Shown here one piece after another: positions 1-5,412 of a DNA stretch of 34,054 bases. Position 1 is the first letter of the stretch, and each line of letters begins with the position of its first letter. The notes under the pieces are model-generated. The model was not told where the DNA came from. It saw only the letters and a program-made list of their open reading frames with translations, and made no database searches. The stretch is taken from assembly GCA_002431945.1 (NCBI GenBank), contig DJET01000005.1, positions 113,877 through 147,930 on the forward strand. The letters are read 5' to 3'. The translations under genes were made by a program, and so were the position numbers. The stretch comes from Ruminococcaceae bacterium UBA5891. GTDB lineage: Bacteria; Bacillota; Clostridia; Oscillospirales; Acutalibacteraceae.

Positions 1-108
1 GTTATACGCGGAGCTTGGGGCAACGGCGCAGACCGCAAAAAGAGGCTTACAGCCGCGGGCTATGATTATAGCGCCGTGCAGAGCCGCGTAAACGCTCTGC
101 TTAAATAG
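1..108 (+). CDS. Phage endolysin, C-terminal fragment (Cpl-7/CW_7 wall-binding repeat)
   Basis: The open frame runs in from the left edge and gives 35 residues before TAG. It contains WGNGADRKKRLTAAGYDY and VQSRVNALLK, which is the consensus of the CW_7 repeat first described in the Cpl-7 lysozyme of a pneumococcal phage. This repeat binds peptidoglycan and usually sits, often in tandem, at the C terminus of phage muramidases and amidases. The catalytic domain lies outside the window, so the enzymatic class cannot be given. A strong hairpin terminator follows 27 bases after the stop, so this was probably the last gene of a lysis unit. Together with the next gene it marks the end of a prophage or prophage remnant. 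The family is assigned from one repeat only. Confidence 0.8.
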   Translation, partial: VIRGAWGNGADRKKRLTAAGYDYSAVQSRVNALLK

Positions 109-134
109 TCCTCCTTAAATTCACATAGGGAAAG

Positions 135-170
135 CGGCGGGAGTGAGGGAAACCTCGCCCGCCGTCTTTT
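135..170 (+). terminator. Rho-independent terminator after the endolysin gene
   Basis: The 7-bp arms CGGCGGG (135-141) and CCCGCCG (158-164) enclose an inner GAGG/CCTC stem closed by a GAAA loop, and TCTTTT follows. The hairpin lies between the endolysin stop and the ribosome binding site of the next gene, so that gene may depend on read-through or a promoter not visible here. Confidence 0.75.
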
Positions 171-196
171 CGCATTTTACAGGAAAGGAGCTTATA

Positions 197-745
197 ATGG
201 CTGAAACAAAAACACTATACAAAGCAAACGGCGCAGAAATCACATTTGTTAACGCCTCAAAAGAAACCAAAAAGAGTATTGAAAAACTCTCAAAAGAGGC
301 TCTCGGAGCCTCCGCAAAGGTAATAAGAAAAAAATTACGCGAGGATTTACCCGTATATACAAAGCGTTTCAAAAACCATATTGCAAGTTGGAAATTTATA
401 GACAGGGACACAGGGCAACCAACTTTACACATAGGCTTTTACTCTTGGCAAAAAGTCAAAAAGAAAGGCAAGCTACCCTCTCACGCAAGCCCGTGGTGGG
501 TTGAGTTTGGGACAAATCCTCACGTAATACGCCCTAAAAACGCTAAAATAATGTGGTGGCAAGTATCGTATGGCTTTCACGTAAACCACCCAGGACAAGC
601 GCCGAGACATTTATTAAGAAATACTATACAAAATAACATTGGAGAAATACGAGCGGCACAAGAGGAATACCTCGCAAAAATTAGCGAGATAATTAACCCC
701 GACGACCTTAAAATAACGGAAACCGAGGAAGAAGAAACGGACTAA
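197..745 (+). CDS. HK97 gp10-like phage head-tail/tail-completion protein
   Basis: This 182-residue protein has the hallmark strings of the HK97 gp10-like family: WVEFGT (101-106), HVIRPKNAK (109-117) and VNHPGQAPRHLLRN (129-142), after a helical N terminus. Family members join the head connector to the tail during assembly of siphoviruses. The ATG at 197 is chosen because AAAGGAG lies 7 bases before it; the longer in-frame start at 143 falls inside the upstream terminator hairpin and has no ribosome binding site. The C terminus is very acidic (ETEEEETD). Position is odd: gp10 genes normally sit in the packaging/neck block, while this one follows the endolysin and its terminator and is closed by a second terminator, as an isolated gene. 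It may be a rearranged prophage piece or a protein that reuses the fold. Confidence 0.75.
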   Translation: MAETKTLYKANGAEITFVNASKETKKSIEKLSKEALGASAKVIRKKLREDLPVYTKRFKNHIASWKFIDRDTGQPTLHIGFYSWQKVKKKGKLPSHASPWWVEFGTNPHVIRPKNAKIMWWQVSYGFHVNHPGQAPRHLLRNTIQNNIGEIRAAQEEYLAKISEIINPDDLKITETEEEETD

Positions 746-752
746 TAAAACC

Positions 753-794
753 AAAACGGAGATACTCTGTAAATTAGAGTACCTCCGTTTTTTT
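753..794. terminator. Bidirectional rho-independent terminator between convergent genes
   Basis: A 9-bp stem (AAAACGGAG 753-761 with CTCCGTTTT 783-791) continues, after one mismatch, into TACTCT/AGAGTA (763-768, 776-781) with a 7-base loop. Seven T residues follow on the plus strand, and A residues lead the hairpin so it also works on the minus strand. It lies between the gp10-like gene and the convergent HIRAN gene, whose stop overlaps the T-run. Confidence 0.9.
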
Positions 795-1209
795 ATTTAT
801 ATATCTTTATTCTCATAGTAACGCCGAGTCCGCACTCGCTATGCTCTATAGACTCAACCGTAACGGCAGCTCTATTATGAGTGTATAGACCTCTCAACTC
901 GTTTACATCTCTGTTACTGACAAAACCTATCTGCTCACCTTTTTTTGTAAATACGCCGATAGTATCAGGATACTCGTCCGTAGGGGCAGGCTTAAAAAAT
1001 AAATTGTCTCCTACTTTCAATTTTGCTATATTGGTTTGTCGGTGTGTACCGTCCTCATTTAGGTATCTTGTGCCCCAAACGCTACATACCTTTTCTGCAA
1101 TAACGGTTCCGCCGACATTTCTACGATATAACCAAACGATAAGATACACAAGCCCTACGGGGTAAAAAATAACAAGTAACACTATTTGCCAGGTTTTTAA
1201 TTTTTTCAT
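793..1209 (-). CDS. Membrane-anchored HIRAN-domain protein
   Basis: The 138-residue product starts with one hydrophobic segment (about residues 8-28) followed by YRR, then a HIRAN-like domain (about 44-136). It includes GTHRQTNIAKLKVGDNL, a turn-rich stretch, IGVFTKKGEQIGFVS and a closing VESIEH. HIRAN is a small beta domain found alone in phages and bacteria and fused to SWI2/SNF2 helicases such as HLTF, where it binds 3' DNA ends. A membrane-tethered version should face the cytoplasm, going by the positive residues on both sides. The start at 1209 is chosen because AGGAG lies 8 bases upstream; the longer frame to 1260 would begin inside a hairpin. The gene is convergent with the phage gene and preceded on its own strand by a hairpin with T6. 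Function is unknown; a phage-exclusion or DNA-sensing role is only a guess. Confidence 0.7.
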   Translation of the reverse strand: MKKLKTWQIVLLVIFYPVGLVYLIVWLYRRNVGGTVIAEKVCSVWGTRYLNEDGTHRQTNIAKLKVGDNLFFKPAPTDEYPDTIGVFTKKGEQIGFVSNRDVNELRGLYTHNRAAVTVESIEHSECGLGVTMRIKIYK

Positions 1210-1227
1210 AGCGACAACTCCTATATT

Positions 1228-1260
1228 AAAAAAGTGCGTGCAACTCGCCGCTGCACGCAC
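1228..1260 (-). terminator. Hairpin with T-run just upstream of the HIRAN gene
   Basis: The perfect 9-bp arms GTGCGTGCA (1234-1242) and TGCACGCAC (1252-1260) enclose a 9-base loop. On the minus strand T6 follows (1233-1228), directly before the ribosome binding site of the HIRAN gene. It therefore has the form of an intrinsic terminator or leader attenuator for transcription entering that gene. Confidence 0.65.
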
Positions 1261-1284
1261 GAAAAACGCAAGCTCCGAATTGCT

Positions 1285-1393
1285 ACCACACTAATTCTAT
1301 GTTTTACGCTATAAGACGCAAAAACGAGCCCGCATTTTTACCGAAGTAAAAAGCGCACTTATAGCATAAAACGAAATATTAAATTAGTGTGGT
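1285..1393. repeat. 109-bp nested imperfect palindrome
   Basis: The outer arms ACCACACTAATT (1285-1296) and AATTAGTGTGGT (1382-1393) are perfect. The inner arms at 1301-1315 and 1358-1372 match at 14 of 15 bases. The centre pairs TTTTTAC (1335-1341) with GTAAAAA (1346-1352) around a CGAA loop, extended by CGC/GCG. No gene is visible in it. It lies in the 314-base gap between the divergent HIRAN gene and the first passenger gene of the IS30-like unit. It may be a hairpin RNA, a small non-autonomous element or a recombination site; nothing here decides among these. Confidence 0.7.
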
Positions 1394-1432
1394 GCCTTTA
1401 TTATATCAGAAAACCGCCGCGCTTTCAATAAT

Positions 1433-1458
1433 AATTGCAAAAAACCGCAAAAAGTTTT
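1433..1458. repeat. Left terminal inverted repeat of the IS30-like unit
   Basis: The sequence begins AATTGCAAAAAACCGC and ends AAAAAGTTTT. It matches the reverse complement of 3223-3248 at 23 of 26 positions, with mismatches only at two central positions and one near the inner end. The match stops immediately outside 1433. Confidence 0.7.
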
Positions 1459-1468
1459 GAAAAAAGGC

Positions 1469-1497
1469 TTGACATAGGCGTACGCCTATGGTATAAT
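1469..1497 (+). promoter_or_regulatory. Perfect sigma-A promoter for the passenger genes
   Basis: TTGACA (1469-1474) and TATAAT (1492-1497) are both full consensus and separated by exactly 17 bases. The first gene starts at 1524 after AAAGGAGGT. Such a promoter would be very strong unless repressed, which fits the palindrome that fills its spacer. Confidence 0.9.
1473..1490. promoter_or_regulatory. 18-bp perfect palindromic operator inside the promoter spacer
   Basis: CATAGGCGTACGCCTATG equals its own reverse complement. It overlaps the last two bases of the -35 box and fills all but the last base of the spacer, so a bound dimer would block RNA polymerase. The likely repressor is the ribbon-helix-helix-like protein encoded third in the same unit, which would make the unit autoregulated; that link is inferred. 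Confidence 0.8.
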
Positions 1498-1523
1498 ATA
1501 TTACAGAAAGGAGGTAGAAAGCA

Positions 1524-1655
1524 ATGGAGAACATAACAAAAGCCTTGCAAGATTTAGCAAAAGCAGTTGAGAGTAACAAAACAGTTAAGAGCGTTAAGGT
1601 TACAATCACTATGCAAAAGCCGAAACCGAGCAAGGCTAAACCCGAGAGCAAATAA
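1524..1655 (+). CDS. 43-aa small basic protein, unknown
   Basis: The frame begins MENITKALQDLAKAVESNK and ends in a lysine/proline-rich tail (KPKPSKAKPESK). AAAGGAGGT precedes the ATG at a good distance, and the gene is first behind the consensus promoter, so translation is likely. The N-terminal half is an amphipathic helix and the middle (VKSVKVTITM) a beta strand, followed by a disordered basic tail. I do not recognise a family. It could be a small DNA-binding or accessory factor of the element. It is too short to be judged by coding statistics alone. Confidence 0.6.
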   Translation: MENITKALQDLAKAVESNKTVKSVKVTITMQKPKPSKAKPESK

Positions 1656-1661
1656 AGCTCA

Positions 1662-1700
1662 TAGGCAGGGACGGGGCGAAAGCCCCTCCCGTAAGTCCTA
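1662..1700 (+). other. GAAA-loop hairpin between the first two passenger genes
   Basis: GGGA/TCCC and GGGGC/GCCCC pair around a GAAA tetraloop with one bulged C, extended by an outer TAGG/CCTA pair. No T-run follows, so it is not a standard terminator. It may stabilise or separate the messages of the two small genes. Confidence 0.5.
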
Positions 1701-1741
1701 TTATATCATAGATACAACGAAATTGCAATAGGAGGCGTTTT

Positions 1742-1909
1742 ATGTATATTTCAAAAAACGGGAAAGAATATAACGTAACCGAATACCGCGACAAATGGAC
1801 AGTAAAAGCCGACAGCGGCAAACTCTCGGTTGCCTTTGATGTTTCAAAGAGTATTTGCAAAACTTCCGAGGAGCTGCGGGAGTATGTGTTGAAAAGCGAT
1901 TTATTTTAA
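1742..1909 (+). CDS. 55-aa small protein, unknown
   Basis: The frame reads MYISKNGKEYNVTEYRDKW at the start and ends EELREYVLKSDLF. An AGGAGG ribosome binding site lies 7 bases before the ATG. The pattern is a short beta-rich domain (YISKNGKEYNV, KWTVKADSG, LSVAFDV) followed by a C-terminal helix, compatible with a small folded domain. I do not recognise a family. It sits between the 43-aa gene and the ribbon-helix-helix-like gene, whose ribosome binding site overlaps its stop, so the two are probably translated in step. Confidence 0.6.
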   Translation: MYISKNGKEYNVTEYRDKWTVKADSGKLSVAFDVSKSICKTSEELREYVLKSDLF

Positions 1910-1920
1910 GGAGCGATAAT

Positions 1921-2106
1921 ATGTGCGAGCGCAAACAAACCCCACAGGAAAGATACGCGGCGAAATACAAAAAGCAGTTTAAGATTGATTGCATTACTAC
2001 AACCGAGCAGGATATTATAGAAAAACTCGAAAGCGTCCCGAATAAAGCGGGATATATAAAGCAGCTTATCCGAGCGGATATTGCGGCAAGCAAAACAAAG
2101 GATTAA
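1921..2106 (+). CDS. Ribbon-helix-helix-like small protein, candidate repressor
   Basis: The 61-residue protein has a basic N terminus (CERKQTPQERYAAKYKKQ), a strand-like FKIDCITT, then the helix TEQDIIEKLESV, a turn PNKAG and the helix YIKQLIRADIAAS. This matches the strand-helix-helix order of Arc/CopG-type repressors and the short RHH proteins common on clostridial mobile elements. These bind palindromic operators as dimers or tetramers. AAGGAG lies 7 bases before the ATG and overlaps the stop of the previous gene. The terminator at 2118-2153 follows directly. By position it is the best candidate to bind the palindrome in the promoter upstream, but that is inference. An antitoxin role is an alternative, although no obvious toxin partner is present. 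Confidence 0.6.
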   Translation: MCERKQTPQERYAAKYKKQFKIDCITTTEQDIIEKLESVPNKAGYIKQLIRADIAASKTKD

Positions 2107-2117
2107 CACGTACTCAA

Positions 2118-2153
2118 AGCCCGTTCCCTCCGTGGGAGCGGGCTATATTTTTT
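2118..2153 (+). terminator. Rho-independent terminator between passenger genes and transposase
   Basis: An 11-bp stem (2118-2128 with 2134-2144, one G-U pair) with a 5-base loop is followed by ATATTTTTT. It ends the transcript of the three small genes 23 bases before the transposase start, so transposase would come from read-through or a weak promoter that I cannot see. Confidence 0.9.
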
Positions 2154-2175
2154 AATAAAACGGAGTGATTTTATT

Positions 2176-3219
2176 ATGAAAAGAACTTTTAAGCATTTAA
2201 CCTTTAACGATAGGCTGAAAATAGAGGCGTGGCTAAAAGCGGGAGTATCAAAAAAGGATATGGCGCTTATGCTTGGCGTACATTGGAAAACAATTTATAA
2301 CGAGCTCGCGAGAGGGCAATACGAACACTTGAACAGCGACTATACAACCGAAATGCGATACAGCCCCGATATTGCGGAGGAAAAATATCAAGAGAATTTA
2401 AGAGCAAAGGGAGCGGGGCTCAAAATCGGAAACGACCACGAGTACGCTAATTATCTTGAATATAAAGTATCCGTTGAAAAATACGCGCCTGGTGCTATAT
2501 TGGGCGAAATAAAGGAAAAAGGAATACAATTCAATACCACCATTTCAAAGACTACTTTTTATCGCTATATTACGGACGGCGTTTTTTTAACTATCACAAA
2601 TGCCGACTTACCCGTAAAGAAAAACAAGACGAAAAAGAAATATAAAAAAGTACGCGCCGCCCGCGCGTCAAAAGGCGAAAGCATAGAGAAACGCCCCGCA
2701 GAGATTGCGGAGCGTTCTACTTTCGGGCATTGGGAAATGGATTGCGTAGAGGGCAAAAAAGGTACTAAAAAAACTATGCTTGTACTTACCGAGCGTTATA
2801 CCCGCTACGAAATTATACGCATTATGAAAGACCATACAGCCGCAAGCGTTGTTAAAGCTCTTAACGGCATAGAACGTACATACGGTGCAGACTTTTACAA
2901 AGTGTTTCAAAGTATCACGATAGACAACGGCTCCGAGTTTTCCGACCGAGAGGGACTCGAGCAAAGCTGCCGTCGCGTTGGCAACCGCACAAAAATATAT
3001 TATTGCCACCCTTACAGCGCTTACGAGCGGGGCTCTAACGAAAATCAAAATAAAATGATACGCCGACACTATCCGAAAGGCGTTAGCTTTGAAAAAGTAA
3101 CGCCCGCAGACACCCGAAAGCTCGAACAATGGATAAACCATTACCCGAGAGGCATTTTTAACTTTTCGACCTCTGCCGACTTATACGAGGCGTGCTTAAA
3201 TAGCCTCCTATCCGCCTAA
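2176..3219 (+). CDS. IS30-family DDE transposase
   Basis: The 347-residue protein has an N-terminal helix-turn-helix of the IS30 type (about residues 7-45: LTFNDRLKIEAWLKAGVSKK, then LGVHWKTIYNEL) that binds the element ends. The C-terminal RNase H-like catalytic core holds the DDE triad: D189 in GHWEMDCVEG, D250 in TIDNGSEF and E289 in GSNENQNKMIRR. The usual IS30 ending follows (RRHYPKG, then INHYPR). Length is normal and no frameshift is seen, so the enzyme looks intact. GGAGTG lies about 8 bases before the ATG. IS30 enzymes move the element through a joined-ends circle. Expression is probably limited by the terminator just upstream. Internal reading frames on the other strand are shadows. 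Confidence 0.95.
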   Translation: MKRTFKHLTFNDRLKIEAWLKAGVSKKDMALMLGVHWKTIYNELARGQYEHLNSDYTTEMRYSPDIAEEKYQENLRAKGAGLKIGNDHEYANYLEYKVSVEKYAPGAILGEIKEKGIQFNTTISKTTFYRYITDGVFLTITNADLPVKKNKTKKKYKKVRAARASKGESIEKRPAEIAERSTFGHWEMDCVEGKKGTKKTMLVLTERYTRYEIIRIMKDHTAASVVKALNGIERTYGADFYKVFQSITIDNGSEFSDREGLEQSCRRVGNRTKIYYCHPYSAYERGSNENQNKMIRRHYPKGVSFEKVTPADTRKLEQWINHYPRGIFNFSTSADLYEACLNSLLSA

Positions 3220-3222
3220 AAT

Positions 3223-3248
3223 AAAATTTTTTGCGACTTTTTGCAATT
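3223..3248. repeat. Right terminal inverted repeat of the IS30-like unit
   Basis: AAAATTTTTTGCG followed by ACTTTTTGCAATT is the inverted counterpart of 1433-1458 (23/26). It begins 4 bases after the transposase stop, the normal close spacing for an insertion sequence. Confidence 0.7.
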
Positions 3249-3271
3249 TACCTCTTGACTTTTCACTATTT

Positions 3272-3286
3272 TTGCAAAAAGCCGCA
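3272..3286 (+). repeat. Extra copy of the element-end core outside the right end
   Basis: TTGCAAAAAGCCGCA matches the left-end core at 1435-1449 at 14 of 15 bases in the same orientation, 24 bases beyond the right inverted repeat. Together with that repeat it forms a palindrome-like site. Confidence 0.6.
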
Positions 3287-3299
3287 TTTATAACCGAAT

Positions 3300-3350
3300 A
3301 AAGGCAGAACAGGAATCCCGTTTAATTACAGGAATTACTGTTTTGCCTTT
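3300..3350. terminator. Hairpin after the membrane-protein gene, weak terminator candidate
   Basis: AAAGGCAGAACAG (3300-3312) and CTGTTTTGCCTTT (3338-3350) pair at 12 of 13 positions. The 25-base loop contains a second copy of ACAGGAAT. It follows the stop of the leftward gene at 3362, but no convincing T-run follows on either strand, so termination is uncertain. Confidence 0.4.
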
Positions 3351-3361
3351 AATAGTTTAGC

Positions 3362-3895
3362 TTATTTTCCTTTAAATATTCTTGCTATACGCATATGCAG
3401 AGTGTTCATATAAAACATTGCCATACGCGAGACCGCAATATCATAAAGCACGAAAACCGCGTTGCTAGCAGCCAAAAAAGCGTAAACGCCGTACCTGCCG
3501 AAGGTATTAAAATCATCAAGCGAAATTCCGAAAAGCTTTGCAAAAACAAAATAAACAAGCAATACGGCGGCGTTAAAAACCAAAAGCTTAAGCAGCCATT
3601 CCGCCGCAGGCTTATGCAGGCGTTCAATTAAAGCCTTAAGTATCGGGTAATATCCGAAAAGGCATATATACATAAGCTTGCTTTCGGGCTCGGCAAAAAT
3701 AAACACCAATACCGACGCCGCCGCATAAGCCGCAAACGCCCAGCGCGTGTTTATTTCTATTACGATTATCATCATTAAAAGCCCGGTAACTGCGGGAACC
3801 GCATATGTTAAGTACGGAAAATACGAAAGCAACATAAAAACCACGGAAAGCGCGGTGATTATTCCGCAAAAGGTGATCTTAGCAGTTTGTTTCAT
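3362..3895 (-). CDS. Polytopic membrane protein, possibly ECF-transporter S-component-like
   Basis: The 177-residue protein is hydrophobic throughout, with about five or six membrane segments and little soluble sequence. The opening KITFCGIITALSVVFMLLSY and the conserved-looking YAVPAVTGLLM resemble S components of energy-coupling-factor vitamin transporters, which have six helices and a similar length. I cannot name a substrate, and no EcfA/EcfT genes are here. The string FGYYPILKALIERL is a conserved feature I associate with uncharacterised clostridial proteins of this size. It starts one base after the stop of the J-domain gene and so forms a tight three-gene unit with it and the DUF5685 gene. 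An uncharacterised membrane protein is the safe reading; the S-component idea is tentative. Confidence 0.6.
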   Translation of the reverse strand: MKQTAKITFCGIITALSVVFMLLSYFPYLTYAVPAVTGLLMMIIVIEINTRWAFAAYAAASVLVFIFAEPESKLMYICLFGYYPILKALIERLHKPAAEWLLKLLVFNAAVLLVYFVFAKLFGISLDDFNTFGRYGVYAFLAASNAVFVLYDIAVSRMAMFYMNTLHMRIARIFKGK

Positions 3896-3896
3896 T

Positions 3897-4499
3897 TTAG
3901 CAGCAGGGTATCAGGTCGCCGCCCATACACTCGCAGCAGCAATCGGCGCATATAAGACCTTGGCAAACATCGCACGCGCTGCAGCCGCTGTTTCCGCCGT
4001 AGCTGCGGTAAGGATTATACTGCCTTCCCTGTTGGCGCGCGGCGTTTTGCACGGCGTGCTGATATTCCGCGTTTGAGGGATCCATTCTTGAAGCGGTGGT
4101 AAAGCTTGTAAACGCCTGATCAAACCAACCGCGGCGGTAAAGCACCGTGCCGTTTAAAAAGTACCACTCTGCGTCGCGCGACTGCGGCGGAACACCGTCG
4201 AGCACCTCCTGCGCCTGCTCCAGTCTGCCCTGATTTATAAGATTGCGAACATCGGGGAATGACGAGCCGCCCGTGCCAGCATTATAAGCGCCGCCCGACG
4301 TCTTACCCGTTCTGCGCTCCGCCATAATGCTGTCGTAAGCTTCGTTAATCTCCTTCATCTTTTCGCCCGCAAGGTCGGAAAGAGGGTTGTCCGCATAATT
4401 ATCGGGGTGATATTTGCGCGCAAGCTCCCTGTAAGCATTTTTAATTTCGTCGTCGGTGGCGTTTCTTGAAACGCCTAATACCGCATACGGGTCGGTCAT
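3897..4499 (-). CDS. J-domain protein with cysteine-rich C-terminal tail
   Basis: Residues 1-60 form a J domain: DPYAVLGVSRNATDDEIKNA, the HPD motif at 31-33, and EINEAYDSIM. The HPD loop stimulates the ATPase of DnaK-type chaperones. A glycine-rich linker (about 66-80) leads to a helical repeat region (about 85-165) that looks like TPR units. The last 29 residues hold ten cysteines (CSAC, CQGLIC, CCCEC, PCC). It is not DnaJ: the zinc repeats and client-binding domains are absent. The ATG overlaps the stop of the upstream DUF5685 gene by 4 bases, and the ribosome binding site AAAGGAG lies inside that gene, which indicates translational coupling. It is probably a cochaperone dedicated to its neighbours; the cysteine tail suggests metal binding or acylation. 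Confidence 0.9.
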   Translation of the reverse strand: MTDPYAVLGVSRNATDDEIKNAYRELARKYHPDNYADNPLSDLAGEKMKEINEAYDSIMAERRTGKTSGGAYNAGTGGSSFPDVRNLINQGRLEQAQEVLDGVPPQSRDAEWYFLNGTVLYRRGWFDQAFTSFTTASRMDPSNAEYQHAVQNAARQQGRQYNPYRSYGGNSGCSACDVCQGLICADCCCECMGGDLIPCC

Positions 4500-5338
4500 A
4501 GTGCTAACTCCTTTTTAAAAGTATCTTCAAGTCCTAAATATATAATATTTCCGATTATCGGCTTATATTTTTTAACGTCCAAAAGCTCAAATGCCCTGCC
4601 TGCCTCGTTAGCGCACACGTAAAGCTGCGGTGCAACGCGTTTTTTGGCATATTCGGCGGGGTCGCCGCCCGAAAAGCTTTTTAAGCAGTTATACGAGCCT
4701 GTTTTTATATCGCTTGCTAAATCGCACGCCGCGTCTAAAAGATAAATATACCTTCCTATACAGTATCCTATACGGCTAAGCACACGCTTTTGCGTTTTAT
4801 CGTCGCTGCAAAGGCTGAGTATGCCTGCCAACGCGTTAGCGGTGGGGTCTGCCGCCGCGTCAAGCTCTGTGTAGTTTTCTTTTTCAAGCTTATTCTGCGC
4901 CTTTATATAATCCGATACCGTGGTTTCGATTTCGGGGTATTTTAAAGCCGCCTTTTTGCGCGCGCCGTTAAATAAGGGCTTAAGCAGCATAAAGCCCAGT
5001 TTTTTTATGCCCTTATTATCGGCAATATTATCGGCAAGCTTATAGTAAGACATTATCATAGCCGCAGCGGCGGGCATTTTAAGCTTATCGCTGTTTTTGC
5101 AGAAATTGCATTTTTTAAACGGGTTAAATACGCAGCGCTTACGCTCGATTATATCGCAGCCGGGCGTTAACGCCATATTTATAAGCGCCAAAAAAGTAAA
5201 ATCATAGCTTAGCGTAAAGCGGGACCAAAGCCCGTATTCACTGCCCATAACGCGGCAAAGCGAGCAATAAACCGCCTTGTAGGTTTCGTATTCCCGAACC
5301 TTAAGTTCGGGCTTGCAGGCTCTTACATATCCGAACAA
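4496..5338 (-). CDS. DUF5685 family protein
   Basis: The 280-residue protein begins MFGYVRACKPELKVREYETY and continues YKAVYCSLCRVMGSEYG, RFTLSYDFTFLALINMAL. These are the typical N-terminal signatures of the DUF5685 family of Clostridia and related Firmicutes, whose function is unknown. Two cysteine groups are visible: CSLC near residue 27 and CVFNPFKKCNFC near residue 70. The rest is helical, with YLLDAACDLASD resembling the metal-binding helix of all-alpha enzymes. The start is TTG at 5338, with AAGG close by and GGGGTG 9 bases upstream. It is the first gene of a three-gene leftward unit and is translationally coupled to the J-domain gene. The constant partnership suggests that the J protein helps fold or assemble this protein, which is an inference. 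Confidence 0.85.
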   Translation of the reverse strand: MFGYVRACKPELKVREYETYKAVYCSLCRVMGSEYGLWSRFTLSYDFTFLALINMALTPGCDIIERKRCVFNPFKKCNFCKNSDKLKMPAAAAMIMSYYKLADNIADNKGIKKLGFMLLKPLFNGARKKAALKYPEIETTVSDYIKAQNKLEKENYTELDAAADPTANALAGILSLCSDDKTQKRVLSRIGYCIGRYIYLLDAACDLASDIKTGSYNCLKSFSGGDPAEYAKKRVAPQLYVCANEAGRAFELLDVKKYKPIIGNIIYLGLEDTFKKELAL

Positions 5339-5364
5339 TTACCTTTTCACCCCGTTTTTTACAT

Positions 5365-5394
5365 TTTATACGCTGTAAAAAACATATTGGTTAA
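5365..5394 (-). promoter_or_regulatory. Candidate promoter of the DUF5685 unit
   Basis: Read on the minus strand, TTAACC (5394-5389) and TATAAA (5370-5365) are 18 bases apart, upstream of the TTG start. The boxes are imperfect, but this is the only gap that could hold the promoter of the three-gene unit. Confidence 0.4.
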
Positions 5395-5412
5395 TAATGT
5401 GTAAATTTAATA

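Larger units (their letters stand above)
1433..3248 (+). mobile_element. IS30-family element with three passenger genes
   Basis: A transposase gene and three small genes lie between two 26-bp inverted repeats that agree at 23 of 26 positions. The unit is about 1.8 kb, longer than the usual 1.0-1.3 kb of IS30-family elements because of the passenger genes. The order inside is promoter with palindromic operator, 43-aa gene, 55-aa gene, 61-aa ribbon-helix-helix-like gene, terminator, transposase. No clear target-site duplication is seen at the repeat edges, so the exact ends are uncertain by a few bases. A partial copy of the end sequence lies just outside the right end. Confidence 0.65.

Noticed and set aside
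1921..2106. Toxin-antitoxin module among the small genes
   Set aside because: The 61-aa protein could be an antitoxin, but neither neighbour resembles a known toxin, and the operator-promoter layout is equally explained by autorepression.
3255..3285. TTGACT followed by A/T-rich sequence as a rightward promoter
   Set aside because: No acceptable -10 box at 16-18 bases and no plus-strand gene downstream, since the next genes are on the minus strand.
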